Assembly: GCF_011516635.5 (NCBI RefSeq)
Contig: NZ_CP096255.1
Coordinates: forward strand, 930,001-994,000
Direction: 5' to 3'
DNA: 64,000 nt
From: Bradyrhizobium barranii subsp. apii
GTDB lineage: Bacteria > Pseudomonadota > Alphaproteobacteria > Rhizobiales > Xanthobacteraceae
How positions within the stretch are numbered: the first letter of the stretch is position 1; every line of letters starts with the position of its first letter. The notes beneath the pieces were generated by a model. The model was given only the letters and a program-made list of their open reading frames with translations. It searched no databases and was not told where the DNA came from. This document shows, in pieces, positions 20,927 through 29,467 of the stretch. Made by a program: the position numbers and the translations under genes.

Positions 20927-21592
20927 TTACCGCCCCACCTGGTACGGCCCCCCCTTTTCCAGCGCTCTGGCGTAGGCCGGCCGCGCGTGGATGCGCTCCA
21001 GGAATGCCATCGCCTTGGGATGGCCGAGCTCGAGCCCGCCACGCGCTTGCGCGGCTTCGAGCGGGAAGCTCATCTGAATGTCGGCGGCGGTGAACTCGTT
21101 GCCGGCAAACCACTCGCTCTTGCTGAGCTCGCCTTCCCAATAATCCATGTGCTGCTTGAGCTGCGGATTGACCAGCGCGGTGAGCGCCTGGTTCGAGACC
21201 TTGCGCACCAGCGGGCGAAGCAGCGCGGGTGCGCGCTTCGGCATCAGCGTGAACAGCAGCTTGAGCAGCAGCGGCTGCATCGCCGAGCCCTCCGCATAGT
21301 GCAGCCAATAGGTGAAGCGCAGCCGCTCCGGCGTGTTCGGCGGCGGAATCAGCCGGCCGTTGCCGTAGGTGGCGATGAGATATTCGATGATCGCGCCGGA
21401 CTCGGCGATGGTGTTGCCGTTGTCGGTAATGACGGGCGACTTGCCGAGCGGATGGATGGCGCGCAGCTCCTTCGGCGCGCGCATGTCCGGCTGGCGCTGA
21501 TAGCGCACGATCTCGTAGGGCACGCCCAACTCCTCGAGCAGCCACAGCACCCGCTGTGAGCGGGAATTGTTGAGGTGGTGAACGGTCAGCAT
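20927..21592 (-). CDS. glutathione S-transferase family protein
   Basis: A 221-aa cytosolic protein. The N-terminal thioredoxin-fold domain reads MLTVHHLNNSRSQRVLWLLE, with Ser in the catalytic Ser/Cys region, then HPLGKSPVITDNG and IAESGAIIEYL, the glutathione-binding cis-Pro and ES motifs. The C-terminal helical domain has EWFAGNEFTAADIQMSFPL, the N-capping box. Length is standard. It may conjugate or reduce electrophiles, but the physiological substrate is unknown. Confidence 0.9.
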   Translation of the reverse strand: MLTVHHLNNSRSQRVLWLLEELGVPYEIVRYQRQPDMRAPKELRAIHPLGKSPVITDNGNTIAESGAIIEYLIATYGNGRLIPPPNTPERLRFTYWLHYAEGSAMQPLLLKLLFTLMPKRAPALLRPLVRKVSNQALTALVNPQLKQHMDYWEGELSKSEWFAGNEFTAADIQMSFPLEAAQARGGLELGHPKAMAFLERIHARPAYARALEKGGPYQVGR

Positions 21593-21684
21593 CGTTGAGG
21601 TCCCCAGGCTAGGCGTGGTCGGTCGGCCGCGCCGTTCGTGCCAGCCCGGGAACGCAATGTCGAGCCATCCGGACGGATAATTTC

Positions 21685-21721
21685 ACCCGGATATATTGAC
21701 GTTGGCAATTTACCCGGATAT
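21685..21721 (+). promoter_or_regulatory. direct repeat ACCCGGATAT upstream of DUF2239/MATE genes
   Basis: ACCCGGATAT occurs at 21,685-21,694 and again at 21,712-21,721, 27 bp apart, each preceded by AATTT(C). The pair lies 22-58 bp before the first ATG of the DUF2239 gene, in an AT-rich window, so it could be an operator for that gene or for the divergent GST gene. The regulator is unknown. Confidence 0.4.
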
Positions 21722-21742
21722 TAAAAGGCCAACGTCATCAAT

Positions 21743-22339
21743 ATGGCAATGATTTCAATGCAACGGACTTTCACAGCCTTCCAGGGCCATCGCCGCCTGG
21801 CGTCCGGGCCAGCGGGAGAGGTCGCGCTGGTCGTCAAGCGGATGGTGCCACCGCCGGACGAGCCCATCATCATCTTCGAGGACAGCACGGGCCGACCGAT
21901 CGACTTCGATCTGCGCGGCGGGGATCGCGAGGTGCTGGCGCGGGTGGCGAAGCTTGTCCCGCCGCCGGTCGAGGAGACCGCGCCACCGAGCGAGCCGCGC
22001 GGGCGCGGCCGGCCGAAGCTCGGCGTGGTCGCGCGCGAGGTGACGCTGCTGCCGCGGCACTGGGAATGGCTCAACGCGCAACCGGGCGGCGCCTCGGTCG
22101 CGCTGCGGAAGCTCGTCGACGAGGCAAGACGCGTAAGCGGCGACAAGGACCGCGAGCGGCAGGCCCGCGATGCGGCCTATCACTTCATGTCGACCATGGC
22201 GGGTAATCTGCCGCAGTTCGAGGAAGCTTCGCGCGCCCTGTTCGCGGATGACCGGCGGCGCTTCACCGGACTGATCGCCGACTGGCCGGTCGACGTCCGC
22301 GACCACATCGTCAAGCTCGCCTACAGCGACCGCGCTTAG
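21743..22339 (+). CDS. DUF2239 family protein
   Basis: A 198-aa protein. RTFTAFQGHRRLASGPAGEV, then IIIFEDSTGRPIDFDLRG, EPRGRGRPKLGVVAREVTLL, RHWEWLNAQPGGASVALRKL and FMSTMAGNLPQFEEASRALF are the conserved blocks of DUF2239. The central GRPKLGVVAREVTLLPRHWEWL looks like a DNA-contacting segment, but the function is unproven. Alternative in-frame ATGs lie at 21,749 and 21,758. A MATE exporter follows 89 nt later in the same direction. Confidence 0.85.
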   Translation: MAMISMQRTFTAFQGHRRLASGPAGEVALVVKRMVPPPDEPIIIFEDSTGRPIDFDLRGGDREVLARVAKLVPPPVEETAPPSEPRGRGRPKLGVVAREVTLLPRHWEWLNAQPGGASVALRKLVDEARRVSGDKDRERQARDAAYHFMSTMAGNLPQFEEASRALFADDRRRFTGLIADWPVDVRDHIVKLAYSDRA

Positions 22340-22428
22340 GCGCAGCACATTCTCTCATCCCATCGACGGCCGAGCCGCGCGCGCATCGCGCGGCAACGGC
22401 TTCGCACGCCCCGATGAAAGGCCTATCC

Positions 22429-23778
22429 ATGTCCGCGCCAAAGCCGCTCTGGACGACATTCCTCCGCTTCCTCGCGCCGCTGGTGCTGAGCAACGCGCTG
22501 CAATCGCTGTTCGGGACCGTCAGCAACGTCTATCTCGGCCAGATGATCGGCGTCGACGCGCTCGCAGCGGTGTCGGCGTTCTTCCCGGTGATGTTCCTCC
22601 TGTTCGCCTTCGTCATGGGCCTGAGCACCGGCGCCACTGTGCTGATCGGCCAGGCCTTTGGCGCGGGCGAGCATGGCAGGATCAGGATCGTCGTCGGCGC
22701 GACGCTCGCGATCGGCCTGCTGCTCTCGCTTTCGGTTGCGTTGGTCGGCGGCTTCTTCAGCCGGCAACTAATGACGATGCTCGCGACGCCTCCGGACATC
22801 CTCGACCAGGCGAGTGCCTATGCGCGCATCATGCTGCTCACCATGCCGCTCGGCTTCGTCTTCCTGCTGATGACGGCAATGATCCGCGGCGTCGGTGACG
22901 CCGTAACGCCGCTGCTGGCGCTGGCCTTGTCGACCACCATCGGACTGATCCTGACGCCGATGCTGATCCGCGGCGCGTTCGGGATACCTGCCGCCGGAAT
23001 CACCAGTCCGGCCTGGGCGGCCGCGATTGCCAACGCGCTGACGCTGCTCGCGCTGGCCGCCTATCTGCTGCGGACGAAGCATGCACTGGCACCGGATGCC
23101 GCGTTGCGGCGTCATCTGCGGCTCAATCGTGCCGTGCTCGGAAACATCCTCGGCATCGGACTGCCGAGCGCGGTCGGCATGGTGGTGATGGCGATCGCAG
23201 AGCTCGTGCTGCTCGGGCTCGTCAACGGCTTTGGATCGGATGCCACCGCCGCGTATGGCGCGGTCAACCAGGTGATGGGCTACACGCAGTTCACGGCCAT
23301 GTCGATTTCGATCGCGGTCTCGATCCTCGGCGCACAGGCCATCGGCGGCGGCGACAGGACGCTGCTCGATGGCATCGTGCGCACCGGCCTCATGTTCAAC
23401 ATCGTCCTGACCGGCGGGCTGGTGGGGCTGATCTATCTGGCGCCGCGGACCGTGCTCGGCCTCTTCATCACCGACAGTGCCGTGCTCGACCTCGCCGCGG
23501 GACTGCTTCACATCGCGCTGTGGAGCTCGGTGCCGTTCGGCCTGGCTACCGTGTTTTCCGGAGCCATGCGCGCGGCCGGCGTCGCCTTGGCGCCGATGCT
23601 GCTGTCGATCTTCGCCATTGTCGCGATCGAGCTCCCGGCCGCGGTGATCCTGAGCCGTACGATCGGCCTTGAGGGTGTGTGGGCTGCCTATCCGATCGTG
23701 TTCTGCGCCATGTTCGTTTTGCAGATGGGCTATTACCTCGCGGTGTGGCGCAGGCGCGCGATCCGGCGTCTGATCTGA
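22429..23778 (+). CDS. MATE family efflux transporter
   Basis: A 449-aa inner membrane protein with 12 predicted helices in two homologous halves: FLAPLVLSNALQSLFGTVSNVYLGQMIG begins the first and LGIGLPSAVGMVVMAIAELV the second. GLSTGATVLIGQAFGAG and SIAVSILGAQAIGGGDR are the paired MATE motifs. It probably exports cationic toxins in exchange for H+ or Na+. ATG 22,414 is an in-frame alternative start. Its position after the DUF2239 gene and a possible operator suggests induced expression. Confidence 0.9.
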   Translation: MSAPKPLWTTFLRFLAPLVLSNALQSLFGTVSNVYLGQMIGVDALAAVSAFFPVMFLLFAFVMGLSTGATVLIGQAFGAGEHGRIRIVVGATLAIGLLLSLSVALVGGFFSRQLMTMLATPPDILDQASAYARIMLLTMPLGFVFLLMTAMIRGVGDAVTPLLALALSTTIGLILTPMLIRGAFGIPAAGITSPAWAAAIANALTLLALAAYLLRTKHALAPDAALRRHLRLNRAVLGNILGIGLPSAVGMVVMAIAELVLLGLVNGFGSDATAAYGAVNQVMGYTQFTAMSISIAVSILGAQAIGGGDRTLLDGIVRTGLMFNIVLTGGLVGLIYLAPRTVLGLFITDSAVLDLAAGLLHIALWSSVPFGLATVFSGAMRAAGVALAPMLLSIFAIVAIELPAAVILSRTIGLEGVWAAYPIVFCAMFVLQMGYYLAVWRRRAIRRLI

Positions 23779-23885
23779 CCGGATCATCAAGATATTATGA
23801 CCATCATTAAACGGTGGACCCGTGGCGCGCGCTGCGCCACAATGGATGAAAAGCCAGATTAAAAGCCAGGTCAGGGAGAACGATT

Positions 23886-24494
23886 TTGACCCGCACAGCC
23901 CCGCAATTCCTGTTCGATTTCGGCAGCCCGAACGCCTATCTCAGTCATCTCGCGATCCCGGCGATCGAGCAGCGCATCGGCGTCAAATTCGAGTACGTGC
24001 CGATCCTGCTCGGCGGCATCTTCAAGTCGACCAACAACAAGTCGCCGGCCGAGACGCTCGCCGGCATCAAGAACAAGCGCGAATTCCAGGCGGTCGAGAC
24101 CGAGCGCTTCGTCAAGCGCTTCAAGGTCCAGCCCTATGTCATGAATCCGTTCTTCCCGGTCAACACGCTGAACCTGATGCGTACCGCAATCGCGGCACAG
24201 GCCGAGGGCGTGTTCGAAAAATATGTCGAGGCCGCTTTCCACCACATGTGGCGCGAGCCGAAGAAGATGGATGATCCGGAAGTTGCGGCGAAGGCGCTGG
24301 CGTCGTCCGGCCTGGACGCCCAAAAACTGTTCACCCGCGCCCAGGAGCCCGAGGTCAAGGGCAAGCTGATCAAGAACACCGAGGACGCCGTTGCCCGCGG
24401 TGCGTTCGGCTCGCCCACCTTCTTCGTCGGTAACGAGATGTTCTTCGGCAAGGAGCAGCTGCGCGAGGTCGAGGAGATGGTGTCGGGAAAGTGA
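23886..24494 (+). CDS. DsbA-family / 2-hydroxychromene-2-carboxylate isomerase-like protein
   Basis: A 202-aa protein starting at TTG 23,886 after AGGGAGAACGAT. FLFDFGSPNAYLSHLAIPAI is the N-terminal thioredoxin-fold segment of the kappa-class GST/HCCA isomerase group, with Ser in place of a CxxC. GAFGSPTFFVGNEMFFGKEQL is the conserved C-terminal cis-Pro motif. Members isomerise aromatic catabolites with glutathione or have unknown substrates. No aromatic degradation genes are nearby. Confidence 0.85.
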   Translation: MTRTAPQFLFDFGSPNAYLSHLAIPAIEQRIGVKFEYVPILLGGIFKSTNNKSPAETLAGIKNKREFQAVETERFVKRFKVQPYVMNPFFPVNTLNLMRTAIAAQAEGVFEKYVEAAFHHMWREPKKMDDPEVAAKALASSGLDAQKLFTRAQEPEVKGKLIKNTEDAVARGAFGSPTFFVGNEMFFGKEQLREVEEMVSGK

Positions 24495-24501
24495 AGCGCG
24501 C

Positions 24502-24566
24502 GAATGGCGCGTAGCGAATAGCGAGTGGAAATCGCGCCTGCTATTCGCTACTTCCTGTTCGCCATC
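24502..24566. repeat. short inverted repeat (GTAGCGAATAG type)
   Basis: GTAGCGAATAG (24,511-24,521) and CTATTCGCTAC (24,541-24,551) are exact inverted copies inside a larger imperfect palindrome with GAATGGC/GCCATC outer parts. After it, AAAGCCAAG(T/A)ATA occurs twice (24,580-24,602) just before the next gene. Confidence 0.6.
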
Positions 24567-24617
24567 CGCCAAAAATAAAGCCAAGTATAAAGCCAAGAAT
24601 AAAAACGGAGTTCTCCC

Positions 24618-25541
24618 ATGCGTATCCTCGTGGTCGGCGCCGGCGCCATCGGCGGCTATTTTGGTGGCAGGCTGTTACAGGCCGGCCGCGACGTCACCTT
24701 CCTGGTCCGGCCGCGCCGCGCCAGCGAGCTCGCGAGCGCCGGCCTCGTCATCAAGAGCCCGAACGGCGACGTGACCTTGAAGAATCCGCCGACCGTTCAG
24801 GCCGACGCGCTCAAGGAAAAGTTTGACGTCGTGCTCTTGAGCTGCAAGGCATTCGACCTCGACGACGCCATCAAATCGTTCGCGGCCGCCGTCGGGCCTG
24901 ATACGGCGATCATCCCCATGCTCAACGGCATGAAGCATCTCGACACCCTCGACGAAAAATTCGGCAAGGAGCGCGTGCTCGGCGGCCTCTGCGCCATCGC
25001 GGCAACCCTGAACGAGAAGCGCGAAGTGGTGCAGCTCCAGCCGATGCAGTCGCTCAGTTACGGCGAGCGCGACGGCAAGCTCTCGGACCGGGTCAAGGCG
25101 ATCGACGAGGCCTTCAAGAGCGGTATCAACGGCGCCGCCGCCAGCCAGAACATCATGCAGGACATGTGGGAGAAGTGGGTGTTCCTGTCTTCGCTCGCCG
25201 CAAGCACCAGCCTGATGCGGACCTCCGTCGGCAACATCCTCGCGGCCCCCGGCGGCCGGGACTTTTTGCTCGGCATGCTGGACGAGACCAGCGCGATCGC
25301 CACCGCGTCGGGCTACACGCCGGGCGGCCCGTTCTTCGAGCGCGTGAAGGGCAACCTCACCACCGAGGGATCGCCGATGACGGCATCCATGTTCCGCGAC
25401 ATCAAGGCGGGCCTGCCGGTCGAGGCCGATCACGTCATCGGCGACCTCATCGCGCGCGCCGACGCCGCCAAGGTACCGGTGCCGAAGCTGCGCATCGCGT
25501 ATACGCATCTGAAGGCGTATGAGAGGCAGCGGGCGGGGTAG
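24618..25541 (+). CDS. 2-dehydropantoate 2-reductase family protein (ApbA/PanE)
   Basis: A 307-aa NADPH-dependent oxidoreductase. MRILVVGAGAIGGYFGGRL is the Rossmann motif; VVLLSCKAFD, IIPMLNGMKHLD and MWEKWVFLSSLAAST (catalytic Lys) are typical, and SMFRDIKAGLPVEADHVIGD is the C-terminal substrate motif. It resembles PanE (ketopantoate to pantoate), but rhizobia carry several paralogues, so the exact substrate is uncertain. Confidence 0.88.
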   Translation: MRILVVGAGAIGGYFGGRLLQAGRDVTFLVRPRRASELASAGLVIKSPNGDVTLKNPPTVQADALKEKFDVVLLSCKAFDLDDAIKSFAAAVGPDTAIIPMLNGMKHLDTLDEKFGKERVLGGLCAIAATLNEKREVVQLQPMQSLSYGERDGKLSDRVKAIDEAFKSGINGAAASQNIMQDMWEKWVFLSSLAASTSLMRTSVGNILAAPGGRDFLLGMLDETSAIATASGYTPGGPFFERVKGNLTTEGSPMTASMFRDIKAGLPVEADHVIGDLIARADAAKVPVPKLRIAYTHLKAYERQRAG

Positions 25542-25554
25542 CTCCAAACTTCAC

Positions 25555-25734
25555 TGTCGTCCCGGGGCGCGCAGAGCGCGAGCCCGGGACCCATAACCAC
25601 AGGGAGTGGTTGTGACGCGAGCTGGTCACCACGAGTCTTCGCCAAACTTGATCCTGTGGCTATGGGTCCTCAGATGCGCAATTGCGCATCGTAGCTCGCG
25701 ACTTCGTCGCTCCCCGGGACGACAGCGGCGTTTG
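25555..25734. repeat. long imperfect palindrome (about 180 bp)
   Basis: The left arm TGTCGTCCCGGGG... continues with GGACCCATAACCACA; the right arm has TGTGGCTATGGGTCC and ends CTCCCCGGGACGACA. Inner GCGCGAGC and GCTCGCGAC segments also pair. It separates the convergent reductase and cytochrome genes and is a known Bradyrhizobiaceae repeat type. Confidence 0.8.
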
Positions 25735-25750
25735 CCGCAACGACTCCGCG

Positions 25751-26344
25751 TTACTTGAAATACGCGAGATAGTGCGAGACGGCAGTGATTTCCTCATCGC
25801 TCATGTGATAGGCGACATCGGCCATAGCAGCGCCGCCGCCGCCGACGCGCTGGCTGCTCTTGTAGTCGTGCAGTGCCTTGACCAGGTATTCCTCGCGCTG
25901 GCCCGCGAGCCGCGCGACGGCCTTGGTGCCGGCAAAGCTATCCGTATGGCACGAGGCGCAGCGGCGGCCGACGGCAACTTGCGCGCCTTTTTTCGACAGG
26001 TCCGGATCCCCGTCTTCCGCGGCCTTCGGCGGCGTCATCTGCGCGAAATAGGCGCCGAAATTGCGGATGTCCTCGTTGGTGATCTCCTCGGCGATCGGCT
26101 GCATCTGGTCGTTCTTGCGCGAGCCGGCGCGGAAGAACACGAGCTGCCACTGGATGAATTGATCGGGCTGGCCGGCCAGCGAGGGGATGTTCTCCGTCTG
26201 CGAAATGCCGTTCTCGCCGTGACAGCCGGAGCAGACGGCGGCCTTCTCCTGGATCGCGGCATTATCGGCGGCCTGAGCTCGGACGAATGCAAGTGCTGCG
26301 AGCGATAGCGTCACAGACAGAATTCCAAACCGAACGGCTCGCAT
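25751..26344 (-). CDS. diheme cytochrome c (c4-like)
   Basis: A 197-aa secreted protein. The signal peptide FGILSVTLSLAALAFVRAQA is followed by two class I cytochrome c domains: CSGCH at 38-42 and CASCH at 129-133, each with a downstream Met ligand candidate (MQPIAEEITNEDI and MADVAYHMSDEEI). This duplication is the c4 pattern. It lies just downstream (same strand) of a PQQ-type sugar dehydrogenase and may accept its electrons in the periplasm; this is inferred from position only. Confidence 0.88.
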   Translation of the reverse strand: MRAVRFGILSVTLSLAALAFVRAQAADNAAIQEKAAVCSGCHGENGISQTENIPSLAGQPDQFIQWQLVFFRAGSRKNDQMQPIAEEITNEDIRNFGAYFAQMTPPKAAEDGDPDLSKKGAQVAVGRRCASCHTDSFAGTKAVARLAGQREEYLVKALHDYKSSQRVGGGGAAMADVAYHMSDEEITAVSHYLAYFK

Positions 26345-26360
26345 GGCTGATTTCTCCGAC

Positions 26361-26468
26361 TGTCATTGCCGGGCTTGACCCGCCTGCTTGGCGTAGGCCC
26401 GGCAATCCATCCCGTTTGCAAAGAGGTTTCTCGTTTGATGGATGCCCGGATCAAGTCCGGGCATGACG
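26361..26468. repeat. palindromic intergenic repeat
   Basis: GTCATTGCCGGGCTTGACCC with GGCCCGGCAAT forms one hairpin and GATGCCCGGATCAAGTCCGG plus GCATGACG another. The outer GTCATtGCC/GGgCATGAC ends pair as well. The second hairpin is related to the repeat at 3304-3393. Confidence 0.7.
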
Positions 26469-26502
26469 AACGCGTTCCGCTGCAAGCCTGTCACAAACAA
26501 AA

Positions 26503-26533
26503 GAGGCTGCGACCGTCATCCGGTCGCAGCCTC
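26503..26533 (-). terminator. rho-independent terminator of the sugar dehydrogenase gene
   Basis: The 13-bp perfect stem GAGGCTGCGACCG / CGGTCGCAGCCTC with loop TCATC is followed, on the minus strand, by TTTTGTTTG. It begins 14 nt after the dehydrogenase stop codon. Confidence 0.85.
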
Positions 26534-26546
26534 GTGTCGTCTTACG

Positions 26547-27827
26547 CTACTTCTTGCTGTAGCTGATGCGATAGATCGCGCCGGCCCAGTCATCGGCGAC
26601 GAGGATCGAGCCATCCTTGGCGAGGATGATGTCGTTGGGACGGCCGAGATAGCCCTGGTCGCCCTCGATCCAGCCGGAGGCGAACACTTCCTTCTTGGCG
26701 TTCTTGCCGTCGGGGCCGACGATCACGCGCGTGATATTGCCGCCCTGGTACTTGTGGCGATTCCAGGAGCCATGCTCGGCGATCAGGATGTTATTCTTGT
26801 ACTCGGCGGGGAATTGATCGCCGGTATAGAACTTCATACCGAGCGGAGCGACATGCGCGCCGAGGTTCAGCACGGGCGGCGTGAACTCGGAGCACTTGTG
26901 ACCCATCGCGAACTTCGTATCCAGCAGGTCGCCCTGGTGGCAGTAGGGATAGCCGAAATGCTCGCCGATCTTCGAGATCATGTTCAGCTTGTCTGAGGGC
27001 AGATCGTCGCTGATCCAGTCGCGCGCGTTCTCGGTGAACCAGTATTTGCCGGTGCGCGGATCGACGTCGCCGCCGACCGAGTTGCGAACGCCGAGCGCGT
27101 AGATCTCGGCGTTGCCGGTCTTGGGATCGACGCGGCGGATCTGCGAGACACTGGTCGGGGGCACGCCGACGTTGAAGGGCGGTCCGAACGGCAGGTAGAA
27201 CCAGCCTTCCTTGTCGACCGCGATGTACTTCCAGCCATGCGCGGCATAGGAGGGCATGTCGTCATAGACGACCTTGCCGTCGCCGAGCTTGTCGAGATTG
27301 GCTTCGGCGTTGTCGTAACGGATCAGCTTGTCGACCGCGATGACGTAGAGCGCGCCATCCCTAAAGGCGAGACCGGTGGGCATGTTCAGCCCCTTCAGGA
27401 TGGTCTTGACCTCTTTCTTTCCGTTGTTGTCCTTGATGGCATAGACGTTGCCGAGGCCGAACGAGCCAACGAACAGCGTGCCCTTGTCACCCCAGGCCAT
27501 CTGCCGCGCGGCGAGAACGCCGGGCGCATAGACTTCGATCTTGAAGCCGGCCGGCAGCTTGATCTTCTTCATCATCGCGGCGAGCTCGGCCTCCGACGCG
27601 CCGGTCGGCGGGCCTGATGGCGGCGCGAGGCCCTTCTGCGCCTCGGTCTCGTCGCCGAGGAACCAGTCATCCGGCGGATGGGTCCAGAACTCCTTGGTGC
27701 CGGATTCGTATTTCTTCAGCTGGCGGTTCTTGTCCTGCTGTTGCGCGCTGACTGCGCTTGTCCCCGCGAGAAGGGCAACCGCTGCAAGCGCCAGGACGGA
27801 TTGAAAGACGGATTGATGGAATTTCAT
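26547..27827 (-). CDS. PQQ-dependent sugar dehydrogenase-like (sorbosone dehydrogenase family) protein
   Basis: A 426-aa secreted protein: a signal peptide (VFQSVLALAAVALLAGTSAVSA) and then a six-bladed beta-propeller. Propeller repeats are visible as GVLAARQMAWGDKGTLFVGS, MPTGLAFRDGALYVIAVDKL, YALGVRNSVGGDVDPRTG and GYLGRPNDIILAKDGSILVA. WFTENARDWI and IAEHGSWNRHKYQG match soluble PQQ dehydrogenase motifs. It would oxidise aldoses in the periplasm and pass electrons to a cytochrome. ATG 27,827 (MKFHQSV) is preferred to 27,842 because it starts the signal peptide cleanly. Confidence 0.87.
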   Translation of the reverse strand: MKFHQSVFQSVLALAAVALLAGTSAVSAQQQDKNRQLKKYESGTKEFWTHPPDDWFLGDETEAQKGLAPPSGPPTGASEAELAAMMKKIKLPAGFKIEVYAPGVLAARQMAWGDKGTLFVGSFGLGNVYAIKDNNGKKEVKTILKGLNMPTGLAFRDGALYVIAVDKLIRYDNAEANLDKLGDGKVVYDDMPSYAAHGWKYIAVDKEGWFYLPFGPPFNVGVPPTSVSQIRRVDPKTGNAEIYALGVRNSVGGDVDPRTGKYWFTENARDWISDDLPSDKLNMISKIGEHFGYPYCHQGDLLDTKFAMGHKCSEFTPPVLNLGAHVAPLGMKFYTGDQFPAEYKNNILIAEHGSWNRHKYQGGNITRVIVGPDGKNAKKEVFASGWIEGDQGYLGRPNDIILAKDGSILVADDWAGAIYRISYSKK

Positions 27828-28206
27828 CGCGTCACTCCCCAAAGGCAGCCGTCAGGGCTGCACGTTATTTTGTTTTGCTAGTCGAGAGGCGAAGTTCGGA
27901 GTCTGTCAGGACGACAGACGCAAAAAGGTTAGCACATCTGCGGACGGTGAGAAGCGCGTCGGGAGCACTGCAGTCAGACTCAATAGAAATTGAGACTGAA
28001 TGCCACGAAGATTTGCACGGCGCCGACAACGGTCTCGCTGCAACGCGGAATCAAAATGGCGCGTGACTGATTTGCAGGCAGCAGGAAGAGCGGTCGCACA
28101 GCATTGCGAAAACAACCCCATGCACAGTAGAACGGCTCAGCTCGGTCTGCTCCCGGTGACGCCGGGCAGACATTTGATGCGTCGAGCAAAACGGCAAAGA
28201 CGGCGA
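27828..28206. other. intergenic region without recognised gene
   Basis: This stretch separates the sugar dehydrogenase promoter side from the end of the SDR gene. Short open frames are present on both strands, but their translations are Arg/Ala-rich and lack start signals, so I regard them as chance. No repeat of the families seen elsewhere is present. Confidence 0.5.
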
Positions 28207-29193
28207 TTACGAGGCGACGGGATAGGGTCCGTCGTCGAATACCGTGTCGTGATAGCCTTTCGACCCGATCTCGCGCGCCAGCGTGCTGCGAAAATCGCGG
28301 CCATCGCGCAGGCTGTCCAGGACATGCGCGAAGTCGAATTCGGGCCGCCAGCCTAGCTCGCGCCGCGCACGGTCGTTGACATAGACGCGGTCGATCTCGG
28401 GGAATAGCCGCCATCCGCGCGCCGCATAGAGCTGCGCGCAATCCGTGTAGAGCTCGCGCACGACACCGGCCGCGTCGCGCGCGAGCGCCGCGAGATGACG
28501 GGATTCGAACGGGCTCGTGGCGGAGATGATGTAACGGGCAAAACCGATCTTCGGCGCGCGCTCGACGGCGAGCAGATGGGCGCTCACCGCGTCCGCTATA
28601 TCCAGCCGTCTATAGAGCAGCTCATTGGCCTGTGCGTTGTCCAGCGGGTAAGCCGAGCGCACCGCCGGATCGTCATCGTCCTCAGGGAAGAAGCGCGAGG
28701 TCCTCAAGATCACGACCGGCAGGCCGCGCTCGCGAAAGAACAGCTCGCACAGCGTCTCGGCCATCAGCTTCGTCGTGCCGTAGATGTTCTTCGGCACCGG
28801 CGGCAGGTCCTCGGTGACCCACACCGCGGCCTGTCCGGCCCCGGGTCGAAGCTGCGAACCAAATGCGCTGGTGGTGCTAGTGAAGACGAAGCTGCGCACG
28901 CCGGCGGCTAGGGCCGCCTCGAGCAGATTGAGCGTGCCAGTGACATTGGTGTCGACGAAATCCTGCTTGCCGTGGGTCGCCACATGCGGCTTGTGCAGCG
29001 TTGCCGTGTGGATGACGGCGGTGACGCCGTCCATCTGCCGCTGCACGAAGTCGGGATCGATGATCGAGCCGATGGCATCGGTGAAGGGCGATGGCTTCAG
29101 ATCGATCCCACGCGCGGGGAAACTGCGTCCCCGGAGCATACGGAGAACGGCCTCCCCAAGGTGGCCCGCGCTGCCCGTGACCAGAATTGTCAT
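28207..29193 (-). CDS. NAD(P)-dependent epimerase/dehydratase (extended SDR)
   Basis: A 328-aa protein. MTILVTGSAGHLGEAVLRML is the nucleotide-binding TGxxGxxG motif of extended SDRs. VDTNVTGTLNLLEAALAAGV, FVFTSTTSAFG and NIYGTTKLMAE follow, the last carrying the catalytic Tyr-x3-Lys. Sequences such as LDIADAVSAHLLAVERA fit UDP-sugar epimerase-like proteins. The substrate is unknown. The frame is open upstream into the tRNA-Gly remnant, so ATG 29,191-29,193 is used. This is the last chromosomal gene before the integrated island. Confidence 0.88.
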   Translation of the reverse strand: MTILVTGSAGHLGEAVLRMLRGRSFPARGIDLKPSPFTDAIGSIIDPDFVQRQMDGVTAVIHTATLHKPHVATHGKQDFVDTNVTGTLNLLEAALAAGVRSFVFTSTTSAFGSQLRPGAGQAAVWVTEDLPPVPKNIYGTTKLMAETLCELFFRERGLPVVILRTSRFFPEDDDDPAVRSAYPLDNAQANELLYRRLDIADAVSAHLLAVERAPKIGFARYIISATSPFESRHLAALARDAAGVVRELYTDCAQLYAARGWRLFPEIDRVYVNDRARRELGWRPEFDFAHVLDSLRDGRDFRSTLAREIGSKGYHDTVFDDGPYPVAS

Positions 29194-29269
29194 TTGAGAC
29201 CCAATACAGCCGCCAGCGGCGTGGAAAACCACGGTCCGACCCGGTTTGGCTGGATGCTTTGGGAAAAAT

Positions 29270-29315
29270 TGGAGCGGGCGAAGGGGCTCGAACCCTCGAC
29301 CCCGACCTTGGCAAG
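29270..29315 (-). other. 3' half of tRNA-Gly(GCC): attachment site at the island edge
   Basis: Read on the minus strand, the sequence runs from the anticodon loop (CTTGCCAAG, anticodon GCC) through GGTCGGGG, the T-arm GAGGGTTCGAGCCCCTT and the acceptor CGCCCGCTCC plus A. This is a textbook tRNA-Gly 3' half. The matching 5' half is absent: the sequence diverges just before the anticodon loop (CGCTC where CGACC would pair). The acceptor end faces the chromosome and the break faces the integrase, as expected for the displaced 3' fragment at the end of an element inserted in a tRNA gene. The intact tRNA should lie at the other end, outside the window. Confidence 0.85.
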
Positions 29316-29467
29316 AGCGCCTTGTTCCGTCCGAGCTAGTAACCACGAGTAAACCCCCAGGATTCCGGCTGTTGTCCAGGGTACGGAAACTGGAGAAGAG
29401 CTAGTTCGGTGGAGTTCGGGCGGTGACACTGGGTTTCTGCTCCCCCGGGGCTCCCCGGAGGGATAGC

